From the NCBI RefSeq assembly GCF_039645565.1, contig NZ_CP147914.1:1361573-1425572 (forward strand): a DNA stretch of 64,000 nt. The letters run 5' to 3'. Below, in pieces: positions 1 to 6,623 of this stretch (positions within the stretch are counted from its first letter, which is position 1; every line of letters begins with the position of its first letter). The DNA is from Sulfurimonas sp. HSL1-2. GTDB lineage: Bacteria; Campylobacterota; Campylobacteria; Campylobacterales; Sulfurimonadaceae. Under the pieces are notes generated by a model. The model was not told the DNA's origin. It did no database searches and worked only from the letters and a program-made list of their open reading frames with translations. The translations under genes were made by a program, and so were the position numbers.

Positions 1-11
1 AAGGAGTATAG

Positions 12-371
12 ATGCTTGCATGGGGAATAGGTATTGTGGTTGTACTGACTGCACTTTATTTTTTGGCCAAAAAATTCGAAAGCCTGAAAAATGTGCCAAC
101 AGAAAAATTGTATGAAACACTGGAAGATGAGAATCAATACAGGTTTTGGTTCAAATCAATCGAGGAACTTGTGCGCAGAGGTGAAGATATGACATATCTG
201 AAAAACAAGCTCCTGGATGGTTTGGAATCTACCATTCTTAGAGATAGAGTTTTTGCTTCAGAGTCCTACAAAGCAATTTTTCCAAATGTATTACAGTCTA
301 TTGGATATAAACCGAACAAAGAGCCGGATGAAGATATGCGTGTCAAACTTGCAGCCCTAAGAACGAAATAG
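12..371 (+). CDS. Cassette-encoded hypothetical protein, N-terminal membrane anchor
   Basis: Unrecognised 119-residue protein. Residues 2-19 are hydrophobic and are followed by a charged, helical-looking region rich in Lys and Glu, suggesting a single membrane anchor with a soluble tail. The ATG is preceded by AAGGAG at 1-6, so the start is well supported. The gene ends 11 nt before the next one, and both precede the attC-like site at 928, so they appear to share one two-gene cassette. Base composition is AT-rich compared with the backbone genes. No function can be assigned from the sequence. Confidence 0.7.
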   Translation: MLAWGIGIVVVLTALYFLAKKFESLKNVPTEKLYETLEDENQYRFWFKSIEELVRRGEDMTYLKNKLLDGLESTILRDRVFASESYKAIFPNVLQSIGYKPNKEPDEDMRVKLAALRTK

Positions 372-382
372 GAAATCGAATT

Positions 383-919
383 ATGAAATATGTCGGAATT
401 ATTTTATTAGTCCTGGTTGGATACTTTATTTGGCACTTCGTCATTCAAAACAAGCCCATTGTCATAGCAACATCAAATTCAGGCAAAAAGGTTTCCGGAA
501 CTCTAAAGTTACCAATACAAGCCAATCAATTGACTATTCAAATTCAAAACAATGAACATAACACTGTTATTACAGGCATCAAAGTATCCAGAGATGTGCA
601 TGACAGTTTGGGATTATCTGCTCCTAATGGCTTTCATCAAGAAGCAATGGCATTTGAAGATAGCGATGACACTGAAACAAAAGAATACGTAAAAAAATTC
701 AATGCAGAGACTGTTCGGTATGATGGCAACTATAAAATCGGACCAAACCAAAAGGCAGAGCTGATCTTCCCAATAACCAATCTGGATGATTTACACGGGG
801 AAATAGACTTTACATATGAACATAAACTTGGGTTTGGCGGTTCGATTTCCTTCTTTTCTGTACAGCTAAATCCTGAAAGAAAATCATCTGATGAAGACAA
901 TCTCACAAGTAATGGATAA
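383..919 (+). CDS. Cassette-encoded hypothetical protein with N-terminal TM or signal anchor
   Basis: Unrecognised 178-residue protein. Residues 4-20 form a hydrophobic segment (start MKYVGIILLVLVGYF), followed by a mainly beta-type polar region ending in a Ser/Asp-rich tail, so it is probably an exported or membrane-anchored protein. An AGGAA element lies shortly upstream of the ATG. The stop at 917-919 is only 8 nt before the attC-like site at 928, the usual position for the last gene of a cassette. It probably shares a cassette and transcript with the preceding 119-residue gene. No family is recognised. Confidence 0.7.
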   Translation: MKYVGIILLVLVGYFIWHFVIQNKPIVIATSNSGKKVSGTLKLPIQANQLTIQIQNNEHNTVITGIKVSRDVHDSLGLSAPNGFHQEAMAFEDSDDTETKEYVKKFNAETVRYDGNYKIGPNQKAELIFPITNLDDLHGEIDFTYEHKLGFGGSISFFSVQLNPERKSSDEDNLTSNG

Positions 920-927
920 TCGTCATA

Positions 928-999
928 AGATAACAAATCACAGGAGACCAATCAAAAACCCGCGGGCGGCTTTTTGATTGCTCATTTTAAACGTTATAC
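928..999 (+). repeat. attC-like site 1
   Basis: 72-nt imperfect palindrome. The R''-like box ends in TAAC at 931-934 and the R' box GTTATAC lies at 993-999. The inner arms AATCAAAAA and TTTTTGATT flank a GC-rich apex. It matches the other two sites at almost every position. The apex followed by TTTTT could also work as a terminator, but the conserved outer boxes and the repetition behind each gene favour a recombination site. Confidence 0.82.
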
Positions 1000-1013
1000 A
1001 GAAGGACACTTGA

Positions 1014-1439
1014 ATGATTCTTGAAAGTCTCGGACTGACATCATATGACATCGCTCTTCTTGTCGGTTGCCCAATCGGCGCTGTTATTGGTAGCCTGGCA
1101 CAGGCTATAGTTAAGAGTATTGATCTTGAGGGACCGCCTACAAACGAAGATGACATGAAGATAGCATCCAAGGAGCTTCAAGAATTACGTGGTACGTGGC
1201 TATATCTTAGGATGGTTCTAGGTGGCATCCTTGGCATTGTTTTAGGGTTGTACTTTATTGGCTCCATCCAACCTTCCGCTGCAACTGTCGCGAAGATCAT
1301 TGCTTTGTCAATAATTGCAGGATATGCGGCACCTAAAGTTTGGGAAGCGCAGGAACGCATCGTCGAAGCAAAGTTGAAGAAGATAGCCGACAGAGAAGAA
1401 GCTAATGACTCGGCTGCTGAGCGTGAAAATTCCATATAA
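1014..1439 (+). CDS. Cassette-encoded hypothetical membrane protein
   Basis: Unrecognised 141-residue protein with about three hydrophobic segments (roughly residues 8-28, 62-84 and 90-106) and a charged, Glu/Lys-rich C-terminal helix, so a small inner-membrane protein is likely. An AAGGA element precedes the ATG. The TAA stop (1437-1439) lies inside the R'' box of attC-like site 2, a typical gene-cassette arrangement. It begins 14 nt after site 1, leaving little room for its own promoter, so transcription probably reads through from upstream cassettes or the integron promoter. Confidence 0.72.
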   Translation: MILESLGLTSYDIALLVGCPIGAVIGSLAQAIVKSIDLEGPPTNEDDMKIASKELQELRGTWLYLRMVLGGILGIVLGLYFIGSIQPSAATVAKIIALSIIAGYAAPKVWEAQERIVEAKLKKIADREEANDSAAERENSI

Positions 1440-1505
1440 CAAATCAGAGGAGACTAATCAAACACCCGCGGGCGGCTTTTTGATTGCTCATTTTAAACGT
1501 TAGGC
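1434..1505 (+). repeat. attC-like site 2
   Basis: 72-nt imperfect palindrome with R'' ATATAAC at 1434-1440 and R' GTTAGGC at 1499-1505, the latter a perfect GTTRRRY match. It differs from sites 1 and 3 at only a few bases and carries the same long inner stem. The upstream gene's TAA lies within R''. Confidence 0.85.
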
Positions 1506-1510
1506 TAAGA

Positions 1511-1939
1511 ATGAAAAAGTATCTTCTTTATCTACTTCTATTGCTTACTGGACTTTTGAATAGCTTTGCGGTCATTGCTTTGGCAGGTATTTTCTATCCC
1601 TTAGATGTAATAACATGGACAGTCAAAATGCTAAAAGAGCTTGAGCTCATTTACCTTGGATCATTTGCTGTGTACTTTATAGCTCAGTCGACTTTAGCAT
1701 TAATCAGTCTTCCATTTTTTCTATTATCAGCATACATGTTCACTCGCTATACCAGAATGAGTACTAACACAATAAGTACACTAAGTTCAACCGGAGTAGC
1801 ATTATTCGTAGCTATAGCAGGATACGTTGACGATCCAGGACCACTAATCTATCTACTTGACTTACTCATCCTTGTCATAATGAACGCAACTAGTATTTAT
1901 GCAATGGAGAAGCATTTAAAGGCACGTGAATATGCATAA
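1511..1939 (+). CDS. Cassette-encoded multi-pass membrane protein
   Basis: Unrecognised 142-residue protein. It has an N-terminal hydrophobic helix (MKKYLLYLLLLLTGLL) and about three further hydrophobic segments, so probably four transmembrane helices. The reading frame is open upstream to a TTG at 1484, but that lies inside the attC site. The ATG at 1511, 5 nt after the R' box, is the sensible start, although no strong ribosome-binding site precedes it. The TAA stop (1937-1939) is inside the R'' box of site 3. No family is recognised. Confidence 0.68.
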   Translation: MKKYLLYLLLLLTGLLNSFAVIALAGIFYPLDVITWTVKMLKELELIYLGSFAVYFIAQSTLALISLPFFLLSAYMFTRYTRMSTNTISTLSSTGVALFVAIAGYVDDPGPLIYLLDLLILVIMNATSIYAMEKHLKAREYA

Positions 1940-2005
1940 CAAATCAGTGGAGACCAATCAAAAACCCGCAGGCGGCTTTTTGATTGGTCATTTTAAACGT
2001 TACGC
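1934..2005 (+). repeat. attC-like site 3, array boundary
   Basis: 72-nt imperfect palindrome with R'' GCATAAC at 1934-1940 and R' GTTACGC at 1999-2005. The inner arms GACCAATCAAAAA and TTTTTGATTGGTC are perfectly complementary here. It is the last site before GC-rich backbone DNA. The stop codon of the convergent methyltransferase gene (complement of 2000-2002) lies within the R' box, so the array abuts that gene directly. Confidence 0.82.
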
Positions 2006-2953
2006 TTGCCGACTCGATTCAAACACCGTCGCACTCAAAAAGAGATAGGGTTTTCCGGTCAGCGTCACCCGGAACTTCTTCTGCTGCAAGTATTTCTTGC
2101 AAAAATAGACGTCTTTGTAGAGCAGCGACTGTTCCGAGAATGCATAGTTGGGTGCTTTGGCGCCGTAGATAAGTTCTCCGTCTGTCCAGCGGCTGTTGGG
2201 GAAGCCGAGGATGACGCTGCCGCCGGGAGCTAGGTAGTTCTGTATCAAGGACATAAAGAGCGGCTTGAACTCCACGCCGGGGCTCTGCAGGGTTCCTATG
2301 CTCATTATGAGGTCGAAACGGCCCAATTCGAGGCTGTCGAGGTCGTTGATGTCGTGGACGTGGAAGGTCACATTTGGCTCGGGAAACTTTGCCTGTGCTT
2401 CGGCGATGGCCGTCGCCGAATGGTCCACCCCGACCAGCTCCATATCGCTAAAACTGTCGCCAAGAATCCGGCGGATCAGCTCGAACTCCTCCCCGCTGTT
2501 GATGCCGAGGTTAAGCACCCGTTTCCGCTGCCCTATTTTGACCCGCTCTAACGAATGACGGTAAGCCCAGAGAAAGGCCGGTTCCTCGTTCTTGTTGATG
2601 GCCGCGAAGGGCGAGGCCGAGCCGTACTTCTCCGTCTTCTCCTCTACCTCTTCTCTGTGGAAGGATGCGCCTGTGTCGAGTTTCATAAAACGCAGGCGGA
2701 CAGTGCCGTTTTCGAGACTCGCAGGGGTCATCATCCGGCAGAGCAGAAGCTCCGCAAGGTCGGTCCATGCCTTGTAGCCTCTGTAGAGGTACTCTACACC
2801 TTCAACGGTAATAGTCGCTCCGGCATAATTGCCCGCGCCAAGGTCGGGGTCGAGGACGGAGAACTCTATGTTCTCCCCTGCGTTGAGCTGCGCCAACTGC
2901 GCTTCGAGCAGAGGCAGGATCTCCGCCATCGGTTCGGTCGTAAACGTCAGCAT
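2000..2953 (-). CDS. Class I SAM-dependent methyltransferase
   Basis: 317 residues from the ATG at 2953, chosen because GGGAG stands a few bases upstream and a longer start would run into mltA. The central part has a Rossmann methyltransferase core: RVLNLGINSGEE (motif I), VGVDHS (motif II acidic residue), and LIMSIGTLQSPG followed by LAPGGSVILGFPN. The N-terminal ~150 residues are not recognised and may bind substrate. The substrate is unknown. It begins 7 nt after the mltA stop, so the two are probably cotranscribed. Its stop codon falls in the R' box of the neighbouring attC-like site. Confidence 0.75.
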   Translation of the reverse strand: MLTFTTEPMAEILPLLEAQLAQLNAGENIEFSVLDPDLGAGNYAGATITVEGVEYLYRGYKAWTDLAELLLCRMMTPASLENGTVRLRFMKLDTGASFHREEVEEKTEKYGSASPFAAINKNEEPAFLWAYRHSLERVKIGQRKRVLNLGINSGEEFELIRRILGDSFSDMELVGVDHSATAIAEAQAKFPEPNVTFHVHDINDLDSLELGRFDLIMSIGTLQSPGVEFKPLFMSLIQNYLAPGGSVILGFPNSRWTDGELIYGAKAPNYAFSEQSLLYKDVYFCKKYLQQKKFRVTLTGKPYLFLSATVFESSRQA

Positions 2954-2960
2954 CTGCTCC

Positions 2961-4058
2961 CTACTCAGCTTTCGGCACAAGCAGCCAGAGGCGCAGCGGC
3001 GACTTCATCCGGCCTGCTTCGGCTTCGGCGTGTTCGCCATAGCCCCAGAAGAGGTCAGCGCGTACCTGCCCTTTTATGGCGCTGCCCGTATCCTGCGCCA
3101 TGGCCAGGAGCTGCAATGGCTTGCCGCCGAGGGGTTCGACGGCGTCGACGTAAACGGGGTAGCCCAGCGGGATGCGGGTGCGGTCGACGGCGACGGAGTG
3201 CATTGGGGTCAGCTCAGTGCCGAGGGTGCCCGTCGCCCCCTGCGTGCGCAGGCCGAAGAAGATGTAGCTGGGATTAGACTCCAGAATGCGTTTCTTCTCT
3301 TGCGGGTGGCTGCGAAGGTAGGCGCGGATCGTCTGCAGGGAGATCTGCGCTTTGGGAATGAGCCCCTCCTGCACCATCAGCTTCCCGATGGAGTGGTAGG
3401 GGTGGCCGTTGCGGTCGGTGTGGCCGATGTAGAGGGTCGTGTTGTCGTCGAGCAGGACACGCCCGGAGCCCTGGACGTGGAGAAAGAAGCGGTCGATGTC
3501 GCTGCTGACATAGCACAGCGGCCGCGCATCAACGTCCCCGGCGTTGATCTGCGCCCGGGAAGGGTAAGGCACCACGCGGTTTCCTTCAAGCCTGCCGCGC
3601 AGGTAGCGATGGGTCAGGTCGGGATAGAGCGAGGCGAGTTCGATGCGCAGCAGATCCCTCGGCGGGGCATAGAGCGGATAGGGGTAAGCGGCACTCTGCT
3701 TTGAAGAACCATGCAGGAGCGGTTCGTAGTAGCCCGTCATCAGCCCTTCGCTTTCCCCATTTTCTATCAGCATAAAGGGGCGGAAGTTTGCTTCAAAAAA
3801 GGCTTGGGGGTCGTTGCTCTTTTCCGCCTCGGCGCAGAGCGGCTGCAAGGCAGGCAGCTTGTTCAAAGCGCACTGTTTTTTGAAAACGGCCAGCCCCGCC
3901 TCGGCCCGCTGCTCGTCCCACTGCGGCAGCGTGTCGAAAGAGACGAAAACGCCGCTGCTGTCCGCTTCGCCGTTCAGGTTCAGGTGTGTTTCCTTCTGCG
4001 CACAGCCGGTCAAAAGGAGCAGAAAAATGAAAAGAAAATTGGTATGAAATATGTACAA
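2961..4058 (-). CDS. mltA: Membrane-bound lytic murein transglycosylase A
   Basis: 365-residue protein of the MltA family, which cleaves peptidoglycan between MurNAc and GlcNAc with 1,6-anhydro ring formation. A short signal ends in the lipobox LLTGC (Cys19), so it should be an outer- or inner-membrane lipoprotein facing the periplasm. The MltA domain (GLMTGYYEPLLHGS) is followed by a C-terminal 3D domain with AQDTGSAIKGQVRADLFWG, which holds the conserved aspartates. The start is a TTG at 4058, the only start that keeps the signal peptide in frame. It is divergent from dnaJ and leads into the methyltransferase gene. Confidence 0.88.
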   Translation of the reverse strand: MYIFHTNFLFIFLLLLTGCAQKETHLNLNGEADSSGVFVSFDTLPQWDEQRAEAGLAVFKKQCALNKLPALQPLCAEAEKSNDPQAFFEANFRPFMLIENGESEGLMTGYYEPLLHGSSKQSAAYPYPLYAPPRDLLRIELASLYPDLTHRYLRGRLEGNRVVPYPSRAQINAGDVDARPLCYVSSDIDRFFLHVQGSGRVLLDDNTTLYIGHTDRNGHPYHSIGKLMVQEGLIPKAQISLQTIRAYLRSHPQEKKRILESNPSYIFFGLRTQGATGTLGTELTPMHSVAVDRTRIPLGYPVYVDAVEPLGGKPLQLLAMAQDTGSAIKGQVRADLFWGYGEHAEAEAGRMKSPLRLWLLVPKAE

Positions 4059-4089
4059 CTTTATAAGACTCCACTCAAGATGGTATAAT
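4059..4089 (+). promoter_or_regulatory. dnaJ promoter with possible HspR (HAIR-like) operator
   Basis: TATAAT at 4084-4089 is a good -10 box upstream of dnaJ. The segment CTTTATA-N7-ACTCAAG at 4059-4079 keeps the spacing and one full arm of the HAIR element (CTTGAGT-N7-ACTCAAG) bound by HspR, which controls chaperone genes in Helicobacter and Campylobacter. Only 4 of 7 positions match in the left arm, so the operator is tentative. Confidence 0.4.
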
Positions 4090-4154
4090 TCCGAAAATTT
4101 TTTCGGGGCACTTCATTGTGCCGATCAAAAAAAACAGTATAACAAGGGATTTGT

Positions 4155-5273
4155 ATGGAAGAGATGAGCTATTACGAAATTTTGGAGATCAGCCAGAGCG
4201 CTGAAAAAACCGAGATCAAGAAAGCCTATCGCAAAATGGCAAAGAAGTACCATCCCGACGCCAACCCGGACGACCCGGAAGCGGAACACAAATTCAAGCT
4301 CTGTAACGAGGCCTACCAGGTCCTCAGCGACGACGAAAAACGGGGCATCTACGACCGCTACGGCAAACAGGGGCTAGAGGGCATGGGCGCCGGCGGCGGA
4401 CGCGGCGGCTTCGGCGGGTTTGAGGACCTGGGCGAGATCTTCGAAGAGATGTTCGGCGGCGGGCGCCGCTCGCGCCAGAACCCGGCGGACATGGACAAAT
4501 ACCCCCTCGACCTCGGCGTGGAGATCACTCTCAGCTTCAAAGAGGCGGTTTTCGGCTGCGACAAAGAGATCAGCTTCAGTTACAAAAAGGCGTGCGCGAT
4601 GTGCGACGGCACAGGCGCCAAGAACGGCAAGCTCGCGCCGTGTAAGCAGTGCGGCGGCAAGGGCCAGGTCTATATGCGCCAGGGCTTCATGACCTTCTCC
4701 CAGACCTGTCCGGTCTGCCACGGCGCGGGCACGATGCCGGGCGAGCCCTGCCCCGAGTGCCACGGTGCGGGCTTCGAGGAGGTCGAAGAGACCGTGACCA
4801 TCAAAGTCCCCGCGGGTGTCGACAGCGACAACCGCCTGCGCGTCTCCGGCAAGGGCAACGTCGGGAAGCGCGGCAACCGCGGCGACCTCTACGTCACCTT
4901 CCAGGTCGAGCACGACGAGACCTTCCAGCGCCACGGCAACGACGTCTACGTCGAAGTCCCCGTCTTCTTCACCCAGGCGATCCTCGGCGAGACCATCACC
5001 ATCCCGTCGCTGACCGGCGAGATCGAGCTCGAACTCGACCAGGGGACCCGCGACAAACAGCAGTACCGCTTCCGCAACGAGGGGATCGAGGACGTCCACG
5101 GCCACGGCAAGGGCAACCTGATCGCCCAGGTCAAGCTCGTCTACCCGAAAAAACTGAACGACGGCCAGAAAGACCTGCTCGAACAGCTGCAGGAGAGCTT
5201 CGGCATCGAATCGAAACCCCACGAGAGCGTCTTCGAATCGGCCTTTGAAAAGGTCAAAGGGTGGTTTAAATAA
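4155..5273 (+). CDS. dnaJ: Chaperone protein DnaJ
   Basis: 372-residue type I J-protein, co-chaperone that stimulates DnaK ATPase and delivers unfolded substrates in the cytoplasm. The J domain covers residues 5-70 with HPD at 33-35. A Gly/Phe-rich linker follows, then the zinc domain with four CxxCxGxG-type repeats ([32 protein letters not shown]) and the C-terminal substrate-binding domains. Length is normal for DnaJ. AAGGGA lies upstream of the ATG. The gene stands alone in this window, without dnaK or grpE beside it, and has a possible HspR site in its promoter. Confidence 0.97.
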   Translation: MEEMSYYEILEISQSAEKTEIKKAYRKMAKKYHPDANPDDPEAEHKFKLCNEAYQVLSDDEKRGIYDRYGKQGLEGMGAGGGRGGFGGFEDLGEIFEEMFGGGRRSRQNPADMDKYPLDLGVEITLSFKEAVFGCDKEISFSYKKACAMCDGTGAKNGKLAPCKQCGGKGQVYMRQGFMTFSQTCPVCHGAGTMPGEPCPECHGAGFEEVEETVTIKVPAGVDSDNRLRVSGKGNVGKRGNRGDLYVTFQVEHDETFQRHGNDVYVEVPVFFTQAILGETITIPSLTGEIELELDQGTRDKQQYRFRNEGIEDVHGHGKGNLIAQVKLVYPKKLNDGQKDLLEQLQESFGIESKPHESVFESAFEKVKGWFK

Positions 5274-5291
5274 GGGGCGGTAAAATACCTC

Positions 5292-5297
5292 TATAAT
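5292..5297 (+). promoter_or_regulatory. Putative -10 box for the chorismate-mutase-like gene
   Basis: TATAAT lies 17 nt before the ATG at 5315, with AGGAG between them. No clear -35 box is visible. Confidence 0.5.
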
Positions 5298-5314
5298 CAC
5301 CACAGGAGCGCCCT

Positions 5315-5608
5315 ATGAAAGCGTGCAACTCCCTCGCAGAAGTCCGTGAAGAGATCGACAAACTCGACGACCAGATCGTCGAACTCATCGCCAAACGCAA
5401 CAACTACATCAAACAGGCCGCCCGCTTCAAGAACACCATCGACGAAGTCAAGGCGCCCGAGCGCATCGATGCCGTGATCCAGCGCCTGCGCCGCAAAGCC
5501 CTCGATCTCGACCTCTCCCCCAACCTCGTCGCCGACCTCTACACGATGATGATCAACGAGATGGTCGAAACGGAAATCTCCGAACTGCGCAACGCCAAGG
5601 ACCTGTAA
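5315..5608 (+). CDS. AroQ-fold chorismate mutase / PchB-like protein
   Basis: 97-residue all-helical protein of the AroQ chorismate mutase class. The N-terminal LAEVREEIDKLDDQIVELI and the loop RFKNTIDEVKAPERI resemble Pseudomonas PchB (isochorismate-pyruvate lyase with weak mutase activity), including the Lys after RF in the active-site loop. It could therefore act on chorismate (to prephenate) or isochorismate. No salicylate or menaquinone genes are nearby to decide. It has its own -10 box, and its stop codon is followed immediately by the ATG of a methyltransferase gene, so the two are translationally linked. Confidence 0.75.
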   Translation: MKACNSLAEVREEIDKLDDQIVELIAKRNNYIKQAARFKNTIDEVKAPERIDAVIQRLRRKALDLDLSPNLVADLYTMMINEMVETEISELRNAKDL

Positions 5609-6208
5609 ATGTCCCGTTTCGACGCCGCTGCCGCCGACTGGGACAAGGGTGACCTGCGCCAGCAGATCGCGGCGCATACTGCCGATGCCGTCATCAACAC
5701 CATTGCCCTGAACTCAGAGATGTCACTGCTAGACTTCGGCGCGGGGACGGGACTGCTCACCTACCGCGTCGCCCCCCACGTCGGCTCCGTTACTGCCGTC
5801 GACACCTCCGAAAAGATGCTCGAAGTGCTGCAGAGCAAAAGCACCCCGGAGCACCAGATCAAAACCGCCTGCTGCGATATCACGCAGATGCCGCTGAGCG
5901 AAACCTTCGACGGCATCATCAGCTCCATGGCGATGCACCACGTCGAAGACACCGAAGGGTTCCTCAAGACCCTTTATGAGCACCTCAACCCCGGCGGCTT
6001 CATCGCCGTCGCGGACCTCGACAAAGAGGACGGCAGCTTCCACTCCCACGGCAATGACGGGGTCTTCCATTTCGGTTTTGACAGAGAGACGTTAAAAGGG
6101 ATGGCGGAAAAATGCGGGTTTGTGAACGCGGCCTTCACGACCGCGCTGACGATTGAGAAACCGGACAGGAACTATCCGGTCTTCCTATTTTCTGCTTATA
6201 AAGCATAA
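5609..6208 (+). CDS. Class I SAM-dependent methyltransferase
   Basis: 199-residue protein with a methyltransferase_11-type core: LLDFGAGTGLLTYRVA (motif I), VTAVDTSEKML (motif II), FDGIISSMAMHHVED (motif IV) and LNPGGFIAVADLD (post motif). Short and lacking extra domains, so a small-molecule methyltransferase is likely, but the substrate is unknown. The ATG abuts the TAA of the preceding PchB-like gene, which suggests coupled translation and perhaps a shared pathway. Confidence 0.82.
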   Translation: MSRFDAAAADWDKGDLRQQIAAHTADAVINTIALNSEMSLLDFGAGTGLLTYRVAPHVGSVTAVDTSEKMLEVLQSKSTPEHQIKTACCDITQMPLSETFDGIISSMAMHHVEDTEGFLKTLYEHLNPGGFIAVADLDKEDGSFHSHGNDGVFHFGFDRETLKGMAEKCGFVNAAFTTALTIEKPDRNYPVFLFSAYKA

Positions 6209-6327
6209 AACGACATCCGAGCAAAGCCCGGATATCTACGTTAACACTGGGTTTGTCCTCGTACCTGCGGAATTCCGATTCACTACATGCCTCGGCGGCA
6301 AGCCCGCGCGCAGATGAAGCGCGCTGA

Positions 6328-6537
6328 TCACTCCTCTTCTTTCTTCTCTTCGTGCTTGCAGCCAGTATTGAGCTTCAGCGGGATGTAGAGCGGACAGACG
6401 CCGAACACGCCCGTCAGCAGCGGCACCAGCCCGATCACGGCAACGATGTAGTTCGGCGCCACAAGCCCATAGGCGATCAGGGCGATGCCCAGAATAATTC
6501 GGATAACCTTATCGACGGTTCCCATATTGACACACAT
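6328..6537 (-). CDS. DUF2892 small membrane protein
   Basis: 69-residue inner-membrane protein of the DUF2892 (YgaP C-terminal-like) type. It starts MCVNMGTVDKVIRIILG, has two hydrophobic helices, the typical GLVPLLTGVFGVCPLY segment and an acidic Lys/Glu tail. Two adjacent ATGs exist. The second (6537) stands 6 nt from AAGGAG and is preferred over 6540. In other bacteria such proteins accompany rhodanese domains in sulfur handling, but no rhodanese is present here. A GC-rich stem (GCGCGC arms) just after the stop may terminate transcription. Confidence 0.8.
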   Translation of the reverse strand: MCVNMGTVDKVIRIILGIALIAYGLVAPNYIVAVIGLVPLLTGVFGVCPLYIPLKLNTGCKHEEKKEEE

Positions 6538-6623
6538 CATATTCTCCTTGGGTATAAAACTTGGATGGCATAGAGTATATACAAATCGGGGAACTGCCGT
6601 CAGTAACCTAAGTCACCAAACTC

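Larger units (their letters stand above)
1..2005 (+). mobile_element. Distal end of an integron gene-cassette array
   Basis: Four short plus-strand genes are separated by three 72-nt near-identical imperfect palindromes (928-999, 1434-1505, 1934-2005). Each starts with a box ending in TAAC and ends in GTTATAC, GTTAGGC or GTTACGC, which fits the RYYYAAC...GTTRRRY architecture of attC sites. The stop codons of two genes lie inside the R'' box, as is common in cassettes. The block is visibly AT-richer than the GC-rich sequence after 2005. The high similarity among the sites is typical of sedentary chromosomal integrons. The integrase gene and attI are not in the window, and the upstream end of the first cassette lies before position 1. 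Confidence 0.82.

Noticed and set aside
928-2005. The three 72-nt repeats as ordinary rho-independent terminators
   Set aside because: The GC apex followed by TTTTT could terminate transcription, but the conserved outer TAAC and GTTRRRY-like boxes, identical length and strict position behind each gene are better explained by attC sites. A double function remains possible.
4374-5303. 309-codon minus-strand frame opposite dnaJ
   Set aside because: GC-rich shadow of the dnaJ codons; no recognised domain.
6209-6327. Possible small RNA or tRNA in the gap before the DUF2892 gene
   Set aside because: Only weak stems are visible; no cloverleaf, T-loop consensus or promoter was found.
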